A stretch of DNA of 64,000 bases from Taklimakanibacter albus (GCF_016595235.1 NZ_JAENHL010000007.1:2054043-2118042), one strand, 5' to 3'. Positions 17,836 through 27,522 are shown, counted from the first letter of the stretch. Program-made: numbers and translations. Notes: a model not told the origin generated them from the letters alone.

Positions 17836-19866
17836 TTAGTCTCCTTCACTGAATGTCTGAGCAGCGCCGAACTGCTCCCAGGATAGATGGCAGAAAATGA
17901 CGTGGCCGTCTGGTGTCGCCTGACGCGGCGGCTCCTTGATCTCGCACAGGCCGTCGATGCGGCGCGGACAGCGGCCGGCATAGCGGCACCCTGTCCGGGG
18001 CGGTGGAGCCGGGTCGAAGGCCGGCACCTTGCGCCGTCCCTCACGCGCCGCCTGCAGCAGCGCCTCGGTATAGGGATGATAAGGCGGCGCGAATATCTCG
18101 GCCGGGCGGCCAATTTCCATGATGCGGCCGCCGAACATCACCACCACGCGGTCGGAGATATGGCGCACCAGAGCGAGGTCATGGCTGATGAAGACGAAGG
18201 TGGTGCCGGCCTCCCGCTGCATGTCGAGCAGCAGATTGACGATCGCCGCCTGCACCGACACATCGAGCGCCGAGACCGGCTCATCGGCGATGATGATGTC
18301 CGGCTCGCCGGCGAAAGCGCGCGCGATGCCGACGCGCTGGCGCTGCCCGCCCGACAATTCATGCGGATATTTGCCGACGAAGCTCTGCGGCAATTGCACT
18401 TGCGCCAGAAGCTCATCGACACGCGCCGTGATCGCCTGCCTTCCCTGGATCTGTCCCAGGCGCTTGACGGCGCGCCCGATGATGGCACCCACCTTGTGGG
18501 AGGGGTTGAGCGTGCTGTCCGGGTTCTGGAACACCATTTGCAGCGCCCGGAGCAAAGACCTGGGCCGCCGCCACGCCCGGCGCCGCGCGACATCCTGGTC
18601 GAGCAGCAGGACCCGGCCCTCGCTCGCCTCTTCGAGGCCGATCAGGATGCGGGCGAGCGTCGATTTACCGGAGCCCGATTCGCCCACCACCGACAGGATT
18701 TCGGACTGCCGGACCGACAGCGAGATATCGTCATTGGCCTTGGGCAGCTGCGCCAGATCCACCCGGCGCGCGAGCCCGAAGGCATTGCGCGGCAGGTAGG
18801 CCTTGCTCAGATGCTCGATACGGATCACCTCGGGACCGGGCAATGGCCGCGTTTCCGCTTCAGAGGCCACAGCTGCGATCGCCAGGTCATCATCCGCCCG
18901 GGCACAGCGCACAAAGTGATTACCGGCAAGTGTCTTCACGGCGATGGCCGCGGCCTGATCGCAGCGCCCCGGCACCGCATGCGGGCAGCGCGGTACGAAA
19001 GCACACCCTTCAATATGAATGCCGGGCGCCGGCGGCTGTCCGGGAATGACGGTGAGGCGGCGACTCGCCGTTCCTTCCGTGACCGCGGGACGGCAGGCGA
19101 TGAGGGCTTGTGTATAAGGATGCCGCGGCCGGCCGAAAATATCGCGGGTGCTTCCCTCCTCGACGACACGGCCGGCATACATCACGCCGACTCTTTCGCA
19201 GATGCGCCCGACCAGCGCCAGATTATGCGAGATATAGAGCAGCCCCATGCCGATCTTCCGGGCCAGCTCGCCGATGAGATCGACGACCCCCGCTTCGACC
19301 GTCGCATCGAGGCCAGTCGTCGGCTCGTCGAGCACCAGGAGCTTCGGTTCCGCGAGAAGCGCCATGGCGATCACCACACGCTGCGCCTGGCCGCCCGACA
19401 ATTGATGCGGATAACGCCGCAGCATCGCCTGAACGTCGCCGATGCTCACCTTCGTCAGCATATCGGCGGCGTCGGCCAGCGCCTGCGCCTTGCTGCCCGG
19501 GCGATGAGCCAGCCGCGCCTCGACCAGTTGCCGGCCGATGGTGAGCACCGGATTGAGCGCGCTCGCCGGCTCCTGATAGACCATGGCGATGTCGCCGCCG
19601 CGCAGACGCCGCAGGCCCTCTTCGTCGAGCGTCGTGATTTCGGCGCCATTCACCTTGATGCTGCCCGAAACGATGCGGCCGCCTTCGGCGAGATAGCCCA
19701 GAAGCGCGAAAGCCGCCGTCGATTTGCCGGAACCCGATTCGCCCACCAGCCCGTAGGTCTCGGCCGAACCCAGCGTCAGCGAGAAATCCTTGACGACGGT
19801 AACGTCGCCCTTGTCGCCCCGATAGGCGATATGGAGATTGTCGACGACGAGAAGAGGTGCGCTCAT
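17836..19866 (-). CDS. Oligopeptide-type ABC transporter, fused DppD-DppF ATPase
   Basis: A 676-residue double ATPase for a peptide/nickel/opine family importer. Domain 1 has Walker A GESGSGKS at 42-49, LSGGQAQRV at about 156 and Walker B LLVLDEPTTGLD. Domain 2 has Walker A GESGSGKS at 395-402, LSGGQRQRVGIARA and IIADEPVSALD. Each half ends with the oligo_HPN cysteine segment (CAFVPRCPH; CRYAGRCPR). Fusion of the usual two proteins is common in alphaproteobacteria (GsiA/YejF style). Coupled to dppC by ATGA. Confidence 0.94.
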   Translation of the reverse strand: MSAPLLVVDNLHIAYRGDKGDVTVVKDFSLTLGSAETYGLVGESGSGKSTAAFALLGYLAEGGRIVSGSIKVNGAEITTLDEEGLRRLRGGDIAMVYQEPASALNPVLTIGRQLVEARLAHRPGSKAQALADAADMLTKVSIGDVQAMLRRYPHQLSGGQAQRVVIAMALLAEPKLLVLDEPTTGLDATVEAGVVDLIGELARKIGMGLLYISHNLALVGRICERVGVMYAGRVVEEGSTRDIFGRPRHPYTQALIACRPAVTEGTASRRLTVIPGQPPAPGIHIEGCAFVPRCPHAVPGRCDQAAAIAVKTLAGNHFVRCARADDDLAIAAVASEAETRPLPGPEVIRIEHLSKAYLPRNAFGLARRVDLAQLPKANDDISLSVRQSEILSVVGESGSGKSTLARILIGLEEASEGRVLLLDQDVARRRAWRRPRSLLRALQMVFQNPDSTLNPSHKVGAIIGRAVKRLGQIQGRQAITARVDELLAQVQLPQSFVGKYPHELSGGQRQRVGIARAFAGEPDIIIADEPVSALDVSVQAAIVNLLLDMQREAGTTFVFISHDLALVRHISDRVVVMFGGRIMEIGRPAEIFAPPYHPYTEALLQAAREGRRKVPAFDPAPPPRTGCRYAGRCPRRIDGLCEIKEPPRQATPDGHVIFCHLSWEQFGAAQTFSEGD

Positions 19867-20693
19867 GTGAGCCCCTCCTTGCGCAGGCCGTCGGCCAGCA
19901 GATTACAGCCGATCACGAGACTCGCAATAGCGACACAGGGAAACACCGCCATGTGCCAGGCGATCGGCAGCAGATGGGCGCTTTCGACCACCATGCCGCC
20001 CCAGTCGGGTGTCGGCGGCGGCAGGCCCAGGCCCAGGAAGCCGAGCGTGCCGGTGAGGATGACCGTATAGCCGGCACGCAGGCAGAGATCGACGATGAGC
20101 GGTCCCCGCGCATTGGGCAAGATCTCGGCGAACATGATGTAGAGGCTCGATTCGCCGCGCGCCTGTGCCGCCGCCACATAATCCTGCTCGCGCAGAGCGA
20201 GCGTGATGCCGCGTGCGATGCGGCTCACCCCAGGCGCATAGGCGAGCGTCACCGCGATGATGATGTTGAGGAGCGACGGCCCCAGTGCGGTGATGAGGAT
20301 GATGTAGATGATGAGCGCCGGGAAGGCGAGAATGACATCCGACAGACGGCTCACCAGCGCATCGAACCAACCGCCGAAATAACCGGCCGGCACGCCGAGC
20401 AGGATGCCGGCGGCGAAGGCGCTCACCACCGCGAGCGGCACCACCGTGAAGGTCGTGCGCGCTCCCCAGATGAGGCGGGAGAGAATGTCACGCCCGCTGC
20501 TGTCGGTGCCGAGCCAATGGGCGAGGGACGGATGCGGATCGGCGGCCGCCGCGAAATCGATGGCGCTCGGATCATAAGGCGCGATGAGCGGCGCCAGGAG
20601 CGCCACGAGGCCCCAGGCGACGATCAGCGCCACGCCGATCAGGGCGGAGGGCGAGGGCGAGAAGCGGCGGAGGATGGTGCGCATCATCGTCAT
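19863..20693 (-). CDS. Oligopeptide-type ABC transporter permease, DppC type
   Basis: A 276-residue inner-membrane subunit with the OppC N-terminal helix (about 10-40), LAHWLGTDSSGRDILSRLIWGAR at about 62, which marks the DppC family, and an EAA loop at about 180-200 (AAAQARGES then ILPNARGP). I place the start at 20693, overlapping the TGA of the DppB gene (ATGA); the frame runs open far upstream only as antiphase sequence. It pairs with the DppB-type permease and the fused ATPase. Confidence 0.92.
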   Translation of the reverse strand: MTMMRTILRRFSPSPSALIGVALIVAWGLVALLAPLIAPYDPSAIDFAAAADPHPSLAHWLGTDSSGRDILSRLIWGARTTFTVVPLAVVSAFAAGILLGVPAGYFGGWFDALVSRLSDVILAFPALIIYIILITALGPSLLNIIIAVTLAYAPGVSRIARGITLALREQDYVAAAQARGESSLYIMFAEILPNARGPLIVDLCLRAGYTVILTGTLGFLGLGLPPPTPDWGGMVVESAHLLPIAWHMAVFPCVAIASLVIGCNLLADGLRKEGLT

Positions 20694-21715
20694 CCGAGCT
20701 TGATCTTCGGATCGAGCGCCAGATAGCAGAGATCGCCGATCAATTGCGTGCCGACCGCCACGATGAGCGCCAGGAGCGTCAGGGCCTGGACGAGATAGAT
20801 ATCGCCGAACAGGGCCGCCTGCAGCAGGAGCGAGCCGACGCCCGGATAGGCGAAGATCGATTCGACCACCACGACGCCGGTGAGCAGCCAGTTGATCTGC
20901 AGCAGAATGACGGTGATCGGCGGGATCATCGCATTGCGCAGCACGTGATGGAGGATGATGTCGCGGCGCTTGAGGCCTTTGAGCAGAGCGGTGCGCACAT
21001 AGGGCTTGCGCATCGTGTCGGCGACCGAGGCGCGCACGATGCGCAGCACATAACTCGCCGAGGCGATGACGAGGACGCCGACCGGCAGAACGAGCTGCAG
21101 GCTCAAGGGCCAGCGCCCGCCTTGTGTCATCGGGCTGGTGCCGGGCAGAATCCCGAGCCACACCACGCCGACGAGCAGCAGCGCCACCGCGACGACGAAT
21201 TCCGGCAGCGAGGTGAGGATGACGGCGCCCATCGACAGGATGCGGTCGACGGGCCGCCCCGGATTGACGCCGGCGGCGACGCCGGCGGCGAGCGACACCG
21301 GGATGATGACGAGGATGGCGAGCAGCGTGAGCAGCACCGTATAACCGATGCGCTCCCCCACCACATCGACGACCGGCTCCTTCAGCATCAGCGAATAGCC
21401 GAAATTGCCGACATAGCGGTTGCCGCGCGGATCGCTCAGGCCGAGCCCGATCGTCGGATCACCGAGCGGATTCTCGACGACACCCGCAACGATGCCGAGC
21501 CAGCGCAGATAACGCACCAGCAACGGATCGCCCAGATGCAGCTTCTCGGTGAGGAGATCGACTTGCGATGAGACTGCATAAGGACCGAGGATCTTGGACG
21601 CCACGGTGCCCGGCGAAAATTCCGTCACCGCGAAGAGCAGGAACGATGCCGCGAGAAAGGTGATGATGAACTGGCCGATGCGGCGAAGGAGGAAGCGGAT
21701 CATCCCCGCGTCCAT
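20690..21715 (-). CDS. Oligopeptide-type ABC transporter permease, DppB type
   Basis: A 341-residue inner-membrane subunit. The N-terminal FLLRRIGQFIITFLAASFLLF, the long periplasmic stretch at about 35-130 and the C-terminal FAYPGVGSLLLQAALFGDI are DppB hallmarks. An alternative ATG is four codons in (21703). It is separated from the binding-protein gene by 185 bases carrying two inverted palindromic repeats, so expression of the permease genes is probably lower than that of the binding protein. Confidence 0.92.
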   Translation of the reverse strand: MDAGMIRFLLRRIGQFIITFLAASFLLFAVTEFSPGTVASKILGPYAVSSQVDLLTEKLHLGDPLLVRYLRWLGIVAGVVENPLGDPTIGLGLSDPRGNRYVGNFGYSLMLKEPVVDVVGERIGYTVLLTLLAILVIIPVSLAAGVAAGVNPGRPVDRILSMGAVILTSLPEFVVAVALLLVGVVWLGILPGTSPMTQGGRWPLSLQLVLPVGVLVIASASYVLRIVRASVADTMRKPYVRTALLKGLKRRDIILHHVLRNAMIPPITVILLQINWLLTGVVVVESIFAYPGVGSLLLQAALFGDIYLVQALTLLALIVAVGTQLIGDLCYLALDPKIKLG

Positions 21716-21726
21716 ACCAAATTATT

Positions 21727-21776
21727 CCCCTTCTCCCGCTTGCGGGAGAAGGTGGCCGATAGGCCGGATGAGGGTG
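21727..21776. repeat. Palindromic repeat, copy A of an inverted pair
   Basis: It reads CCCCTTCTCCCGCTTGCGGG then AGAAGG, GGCCGATAGGCC and GGATGAGGGTG. Its reverse complement closely matches the copy at 21849-21897. It lies between the binding-protein gene and the DppB gene of one transport operon. The element can form its own hairpin or pair with copy B. Confidence 0.75.
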
Positions 21777-21848
21777 TCGGGCAGATAATCATGAACTCCG
21801 CATTTCGAGATGAGTCACTCGCCGAAGGCTCACACAATCGGCACGAAC

Positions 21849-21897
21849 ACCCTCATCCGCCCTTCGGGCACCTTCTCCCGCAGGCGGGAGAAGGGAA
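21849..21897. repeat. Palindromic repeat, copy B of an inverted pair
   Basis: It reads CACCCTCATCCGCCCTTCGG, then GCACCTTCTCCC and GCAGGCGGGAGAAGGG, inverted relative to copy A with about 72 bases between them. It begins only four bases beyond the stop of the binding-protein gene, the position where such elements usually protect or terminate the upstream message. Confidence 0.75.
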
Positions 21898-21900
21898 AAC

Positions 21901-23580
21901 TCAGCTTTTGATCGCCAGCTCGTTGCAGAAGACCATGTAGGTCGGATGCATGGCGAAGCCCACCACCTTCTTGTCGTAGAAGGAGATCAGGTTGCGCCAA
22001 TAGGTCTGGACGATCGGGCCTTCGCGCTGCATCAGCGCCTCGATATCGGCCATCCTGGCGCTGCGCGCCTTGGGATCGGGGATCGCCTCGGCTTCGTCGA
22101 GCAATTTGTCAAATTCGGGATTGGCGAAGGCGCTTTCATTCCAGGCGGCATTGGAGCGATAAGCGAGCGCCAGATTCATGACGCCGAGCGGGCGATGCGC
22201 CCAGACCGTCATGCCGAGCGGCGCCGTCATCCAGACATCCCAATATTGCGGGTTGGGCACCACCTTGATGGCGGCGCGGATGCCGGCCTCCTTCCACATC
22301 TCGGTGAGCGCGGTGGCATTGCGCAAGTGATGCGGCGGGTTCTGCTGGATGACCAGCTCGACATCGACGCCGTCCTTGTAACCGGCCTCGGCGAGCAGCG
22401 CCTTGGCCTTTTCGACGTCGCGCACGGGCTCCGGCAGCTTGGCGTAGTCGGGATGGATCGGCGAGACATGATGATGCTCGGCCGGCGTACTGAACTGGCC
22501 GAAAGTGATCTGGTTGGCCTTGACCGGGTCGACCGCCAGCCGGAAGGCCTGGCGGACCTTCGCATCGTCGAAGGGTTTGTTCTTGAGATTCATGCGCACC
22601 ACCGAAGTATCGGCGGTGGTGACCTGGTAATATTGCAGGGCGGCATTGTCCTTCAGCAGCGGATAGAAGTCGGGCAGGATCTGGAAGGCGCCATCGACCT
22701 GGCCGGAGATCAGCGCATTGACGATCGCCTGCTCATTGCCGCCGACATCGACGAATTCGATGCGGTCGAGATAAGGCCCCTCGCCCCAGTAACCAGGCTT
22801 GGCTTCCAGCACCGCATTGCGCGAGACATTGAGTTCCTTCAACGTGAAGGCGCCGGTGCCGACAGCGCCCGGCCCGAACACGCCCTTCTCCTCCGGATAG
22901 AGCATGACCGCCGGATAATGGAAGAGATGCTCGGGCACCGCGAGCTGCGGGGCTTTGAGATTGAGGCGCACCGTCTTGTCGTCGACCTTCTCGATGGCCT
23001 TCGGGTCCCACAATTCGTGCCGAATGATCTTCTTGCCCTTGTCGTCGACCTTGCCGGTGTCGACGCTGTTGAGCAGGTAGCCTTCCATCAGCCCCAGAAC
23101 CGAGGAGCCGACGTCGTCGCTCAACAGCCGCGTCAGGTTCCACACGACATCGTCGGCGACGAAGGAGCGGCCGCTGTGCCATTTGACGTCGTCGCGCAGA
23201 TGGAGCGTCCACGTCTTGAGATCGGCGGACGGCTCCCAGGATTTGAGGAGATGCGGTCGCGTGACATTGTCGGCGCCGGTCTTGGTCAGATATTCGACCA
23301 CTTGCGAATAAATGAGCGGGTGGGCGGTGGTGGAGGCGATGGCCGGCGATTTGACGTCATAGACCGTGGTGCTGATTCGCAAGGTCCCGCCCTTGGGCTT
23401 CGCGTCTTGCGCCTGTGCCTCGCTTGGTACCCCCGTCACCTTGTCGGCGAAGGCGTAAGCCGAGGCCGCCGAGAGGCCCAGCAAGGTTGCGGTACGCAGG
23501 AAACTGCGTCGGCTCACCTTCCCGTCAGCGAGATCGCGCTTGAGGATGGGCAAGTAGTCATGGTCGCGAGGACGGGTCAT
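21901..23580 (-). CDS. Oligopeptide-type ABC transporter substrate-binding protein (SBP_bac_5)
   Basis: A 559-residue periplasmic binding protein. The N-terminus carries a twin-arginine export signal (SRRSFLRTATLLGL, residues 23-36), so it is probably exported folded by Tat. The body has the family features LLKSWEPSADLKTWTLHLRD and DDVVWNLTRL. It is the first gene of the operon running to 16964 and diverges from a LysR gene across 123 bases. Ligand may be a peptide, opine or similar small molecule; the sequence does not decide. Confidence 0.93.
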   Translation of the reverse strand: MTRPRDHDYLPILKRDLADGKVSRRSFLRTATLLGLSAASAYAFADKVTGVPSEAQAQDAKPKGGTLRISTTVYDVKSPAIASTTAHPLIYSQVVEYLTKTGADNVTRPHLLKSWEPSADLKTWTLHLRDDVKWHSGRSFVADDVVWNLTRLLSDDVGSSVLGLMEGYLLNSVDTGKVDDKGKKIIRHELWDPKAIEKVDDKTVRLNLKAPQLAVPEHLFHYPAVMLYPEEKGVFGPGAVGTGAFTLKELNVSRNAVLEAKPGYWGEGPYLDRIEFVDVGGNEQAIVNALISGQVDGAFQILPDFYPLLKDNAALQYYQVTTADTSVVRMNLKNKPFDDAKVRQAFRLAVDPVKANQITFGQFSTPAEHHHVSPIHPDYAKLPEPVRDVEKAKALLAEAGYKDGVDVELVIQQNPPHHLRNATALTEMWKEAGIRAAIKVVPNPQYWDVWMTAPLGMTVWAHRPLGVMNLALAYRSNAAWNESAFANPEFDKLLDEAEAIPDPKARSARMADIEALMQREGPIVQTYWRNLISFYDKKVVGFAMHPTYMVFCNELAIKS

Positions 23581-23703
23581 GGACGGGCTCCCTGGACGCT
23601 TCTATCTGTCGGTAAGTAGGCGATGGTCCATGAAGTGGTCTTGATCTTGCAAGCAAATTTTTCGAATAGTTGCTATCGGAAATCTCAATCGAACGGGATC
23701 GCC

Positions 23704-24564
23704 ATGAATGTCGACCAGTTGCGCAGCTTTGTCGAGGTGGTGGCGACCGGCAGTTTCAGCCTGGCCGCCAGCCGGCTGAATGTCACGCAGTCGACCGTCT
23801 CGGCGCGGATCCGGGCGCTCGAGGAACAGCTCGGCCAGCCGCTTTTCCTGCGCGGGCGCGAAGGCGCCGACCTCACCCCGGCGGGCCTCAGGCTCGAGGC
23901 CCATGCGCTGGCGATCCTGAGCTCCTGGGAACAGGCGCGCCAGGAAATCGCCCTGCCGCAAGGTTTTCAGACCATATTCCGCCTAGGCGGCCCGGCCAGC
24001 CTGTGGAGCAGCCTGCTGCGCCCCTGGCTTTCCTCGATGCGCGAGCGCGCGCCCGACGTGGCGGTGAGGCTCGAAGGCAGCCATTCCGACAATATCATCG
24101 AACGCCTGTCGGAAGGGCTGCTCGATCTGGGCGTGGTGTTCATTCCCCGCCGCAGGCCCGGTCTCCTCGTCGAGACCTTGTTCGACGAACGCCTGGTCCT
24201 TGTCTGCCACAAGGAGATCATCGACGACTGGCACAGCCATTATGTCAATCTCGATTGGGACGACGAATTGCGCTCGGCCCACCGCGAGGCCTATCCCGAT
24301 CTGCCAACGCCGGCCATCACCATCGGTCCGGCGGTCCTGGGCTTGAACTATCTTCTCGACCAGCGCGCCGCGGGCTACCTGCCCTGGAGCCTCGCCGCGC
24401 CCTGGATTGCGAGCGGCCATATCACACCGGTCGAGAACGCGCCCGAGATCCGCCGGCCGGTCTATGTGATCGCACCCGACACACACGCCCACACCGAGCT
24501 GCTCGACCTGGCGCTGCGCTGCCTGCGCTCCATCGGCAGCCTGCTGCAGGATTTTCGCGATTAG
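23704..24564 (+). CDS. LysR family transcriptional regulator
   Basis: A 286-residue regulator with the N-terminal LysR helix-turn-helix (NVDQLRSFVEVVATGSF then NVTQSTVSARIRALEEQLG, residues 2-49) and a type 2 periplasmic-binding-fold effector domain from about 90. The ATG at 23704 gives the canonical N-terminus; an earlier in-frame ATG at 23623 would add 27 atypical residues. It diverges from the peptide-type binding-protein gene and is its probable regulator. Its end overlaps the end of the convergent aquaporin gene by four bases. Confidence 0.92.
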   Translation: MNVDQLRSFVEVVATGSFSLAASRLNVTQSTVSARIRALEEQLGQPLFLRGREGADLTPAGLRLEAHALAILSSWEQARQEIALPQGFQTIFRLGGPASLWSSLLRPWLSSMRERAPDVAVRLEGSHSDNIIERLSEGLLDLGVVFIPRRRPGLLVETLFDERLVLVCHKEIIDDWHSHYVNLDWDDELRSAHREAYPDLPTPAITIGPAVLGLNYLLDQRAAGYLPWSLAAPWIASGHITPVENAPEIRRPVYVIAPDTHAHTELLDLALRCLRSIGSLLQDFRD

Positions 24565-25238
24565 CGCTCGAGGAAGCGCCAAGTCCAGCCGGCAACGAGA
24601 ATGCCGATGATGGGTCCCAATACATAAATCCAATAGAACCGCCAGTCGCCGAGAAACATGGTCGGGCCGAAGGCGCGCGCCGGATTCATCGCCGCTCCCG
24701 CAATCGGCCCCATCAGCATGACCTCGATGCCGACGACGAGGCCGATCGGCACCGCGGCGAAAGAGCGAAGCGGCGGCGCGACCGCGAAAGCGGCGCGAAT
24801 GACCAGCATCATCACGAAGGACAGGAAACATTCGATGGCGAAGGCGCCGGCGAGCGGAAGGGCCAAACCCGGATTGGGCAGATTGGCGCCCATGCCACCT
24901 TGCGCGCCGAGCGTATAATAAAGAAGAGCCGCACCCGCACAGGACCCGGCGAGCTGCGCCACGATATAGCCAGGCACCAATCGCTTGGGGAAGTCACCGA
25001 AGGCGGCGAGCCCCAGGGTCAAGGCCGGATTGAAATGCGCGCCCGAAATATCGAACAAGGCCCAGATCAGAATCATCAGCGCCAATCCTGAGGCCGAGCC
25101 GGCGATCAGCGGTCCCGGCAGATTGCCGAGCATGGTGGTGACCATGACCGCGCCCGCCGCGAAAAACACGAGAATGGCCGTGCCGAGGAATTCCGCGGCA
25201 TAGAGCCTGGCACTGCTCAAGCGATTGCCGTCCTGCAT
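24561..25238 (-). CDS. Aquaporin-family channel with non-water selectivity filter
   Basis: A 225-residue MIP-family channel with six hydrophobic segments and both pore motifs, NPA at 70-72 and NPAR at 185-188. Aligned by hand to E. coli AqpZ (filter F43, H174, T183, R189), the constriction here reads S50, V173, A182, R188. Loss of the Phe and His argues for a wider, less polar pore than a strict water channel, as in solute-conducting members. It starts two bases after the VWA gene stop, making it the last gene of the amide operon. A role in amide, urea or ammonia passage is inference. Confidence 0.88.
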   Translation of the reverse strand: MQDGNRLSSARLYAAEFLGTAILVFFAAGAVMVTTMLGNLPGPLIAGSASGLALMILIWALFDISGAHFNPALTLGLAAFGDFPKRLVPGYIVAQLAGSCAGAALLYYTLGAQGGMGANLPNPGLALPLAGAFAIECFLSFVMMLVIRAAFAVAPPLRSFAAVPIGLVVGIEVMLMGPIAGAAMNPARAFGPTMFLGDWRFYWIYVLGPIIGILVAGWTWRFLER

Positions 25239-25240
25239 GA

Positions 25241-27520
25241 TCAGATGGTGAGTCTGAAATAGAGCATCGGCAATTTTTCGGGAAGGGCCTCGACCCGATT
25301 GATCATCAGGTGGTTGCGCGGACCGAAGATGCGCGGCAGATAGTTTTCACCGCCGCCGTCGAGGCCGACACAGAAGACGTCGACACCCTGCCGGGCCAGC
25401 TCCTGCACCGCTTTGCGCGCATCCTCGACCAGATATCGCTTGTCGGCGACGTCGATATCGGCGGGCTCGCCGTCGGTGATGACGAGCACCAGCTTACGAT
25501 GCGTGGCCTGGGTCGCGATTTCCGCCCCCGCCTGGCGCAGCGCGGCGCCGAGCCTGGTCGACAGCATGCCACGCAACCCCGCCAGTCGCGCTTTCACCAC
25601 CGCCAGATTGTCCTCGGTGAAATCCTTCACCCGGTAGTAGCGCACCTCTTCGCGCCCATTCGAGCAGAAGGCATGGAGCGCGAAAGGGTCACCGAGATCG
25701 GCCATGGCCTGGGCGAGCAGCGCCGCCGCCGCCCGCTCGAGCGCGATGACGGTGGTCGTCGTGTCGCGTACCCGGTCGCGGGTCGATTCCGATATGTCGA
25801 GCAAAGCCAGCACCGAGAGATCGCGCGCCCGCATCTCCTGCGTTTCATAGAGGCGCGTGTCGGGAGGAAGGCCGGCGCGATAATCGATCATCGCCCGGAT
25901 GGCGGCATCGAGATCGAGGCGGTCGCCTTGCGGCTGGCGGCGCATCCGCACCGGCCGGCTGACCTTGGCCGCCTTCACCAGCCGGGCGATGCGGCGCTCG
26001 ACATCGGCGTGATCGGCGAGGATGGCATCGATCGCTTCGGCCGCCGCCGGTTTCGGCTTGAATTCCAGGATCGTCGTCCAGTCATGCCGCATCAGGCCGC
26101 CGACATGATCCCATTCGGAACGCCGGGCGATCGGGATGCCGGCATCCTCCGGCAGTGCCGTCAGCTTTCCGGCCCGGTTCGCCGAAACGTCGCTCGTATC
26201 ATCACGCTCGCGCCGCTCGCTCCCCTCAGGCGTCTCCTGCTCATTGAGACGCACCGCCTCGAGCAGCATCTCGGCGGTTTCCGCCTGCTCCGGCGGCGTC
26301 TCGCCGAAATCCCACAGGCCCAGATTGTCATCGCGATAGGACGGCTCGATCACATGGCTTCTGGCATTGAACTGGATGCGCATCTGGCCGATGTCATTGC
26401 CGAGCAGCCCGCCGATGCGCCGGCTGATCGCCGGATCCTCCCATTGATCACGGGCATCGCGAAACATCCGGCGCGCCTTGCTGATCCACGGATCGTCATC
26501 GACATAAGCGGGATCGATCAGCGCCCGCGCCAGGCGCATCATCAGAAGCTCGGCGGTGAGGGCCGTGCCGGGCTCGGCGACATGGAAGCGCGACCACAGC
26601 CGGCGCAGGCCCGGATATTCCTCGGCGGCCAGCGCCTCGATACGCGCATCCTCGATCAGCCCGACCAGCGCCAGCTGCACGGGCCGGAGCGAGCCGACCG
26701 GAAATTTGGCCCTTCCATACCTCAGATGCGCGCCGATATGGGCGAAGACCGCGTGATAATGGGCGGCTGCCGCCGCGCCGCGATAACCGGCATAGATCTC
26801 GGGCACGCGGATGAAGGCGCCATCGAAGGAGGCCCGCCGCATCACCCGCCCGCCCGGCCTGACGCTGGCCGCGCGGATCACCGGGCGGATCTTCCACAGG
26901 GCGATCAGGAAGGCGCGCAGCGATGCCTCGATATCGGTGAAGGCGACATCGTCCGGATCGCGCTCGAAGGCTTTGAGCGTCGCCATGTCGGTGACGGCGA
27001 AATAGAGCGCCGCCTTGGCGGCATCACCACCGCTCTGACGGATGCCGTTTGCCGCCCAGGCGCGAAAGGCGAGCACGCTGAGCCGGCCGAGCACGAAGCC
27101 CGAGGCGCGAATGATGAGGGACGCAGCGCCTGGCGCCAGCGTCGCCGCCTCCTCGACCGTCCGCAACCAGATCCGCAAGGCGGCGTTTTCCTCGAGAAGT
27201 GCGGCCACCGCCGGCAGCGTGCTGAGGAAGCGCAGAGCGGCTTCAGGTCCCGCCGCCTTGGCGATGCCGGTCGCGGTGTCGGCAGTGGCGAGCGCCAGAT
27301 CGACGCCGTGAAGCCGCGCCACCTCGACGCTACCGGTGGCGAAGGCGAAAGGCGCCGCGGGGTCGCTGATCTTCGCCGCGACCCGCTCGAAGCCGTCGAT
27401 CCACAGGTCGAAGGCAGGCCCGGGAAAGACCTCGCGCACGCTCTGCCAGGTGCGCCGGTCGATGGCCTGGGCGAAGCGGACGCTGCGCAGCAAGCCGTCT
27501 ATGAGACCGTCGTCGGTCAT
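25241..27520 (-). CDS. VWA-domain protein of the NorD/CbbO type
   Basis: A 759-residue cytoplasmic protein with a C-terminal von Willebrand A domain from about 565. The MIDAS residues are visible: DISES at 575-579, a threonine near 655 (STRLG) and D683 in VITDGEPAD. The long N-terminal part is helical and acidic around 430-450. NorD/CbbO proteins work with a MoxR-type AAA+ partner to activate or mature a target enzyme (nitric oxide reductase, Rubisco). Here the partner is encoded immediately upstream (stop 27523, start 27520) and the linked enzyme is the amidase AmiE rather than those classical targets. Confidence 0.88.
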   Translation of the reverse strand: MTDDGLIDGLLRSVRFAQAIDRRTWQSVREVFPGPAFDLWIDGFERVAAKISDPAAPFAFATGSVEVARLHGVDLALATADTATGIAKAAGPEAALRFLSTLPAVAALLEENAALRIWLRTVEEAATLAPGAASLIIRASGFVLGRLSVLAFRAWAANGIRQSGGDAAKAALYFAVTDMATLKAFERDPDDVAFTDIEASLRAFLIALWKIRPVIRAASVRPGGRVMRRASFDGAFIRVPEIYAGYRGAAAAAHYHAVFAHIGAHLRYGRAKFPVGSLRPVQLALVGLIEDARIEALAAEEYPGLRRLWSRFHVAEPGTALTAELLMMRLARALIDPAYVDDDPWISKARRMFRDARDQWEDPAISRRIGGLLGNDIGQMRIQFNARSHVIEPSYRDDNLGLWDFGETPPEQAETAEMLLEAVRLNEQETPEGSERRERDDTSDVSANRAGKLTALPEDAGIPIARRSEWDHVGGLMRHDWTTILEFKPKPAAAEAIDAILADHADVERRIARLVKAAKVSRPVRMRRQPQGDRLDLDAAIRAMIDYRAGLPPDTRLYETQEMRARDLSVLALLDISESTRDRVRDTTTTVIALERAAAALLAQAMADLGDPFALHAFCSNGREEVRYYRVKDFTEDNLAVVKARLAGLRGMLSTRLGAALRQAGAEIATQATHRKLVLVITDGEPADIDVADKRYLVEDARKAVQELARQGVDVFCVGLDGGGENYLPRIFGPRNHLMINRVEALPEKLPMLYFRLTI

Positions 27521-27522
27521 CC

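Noticed and set aside
17887-20070. Open frame of 727 codons antisense to the fused peptide-transport ATPase
   Set aside because: Low-complexity Arg/Asp/His composition and complete overlap with a well-supported ATPase gene.
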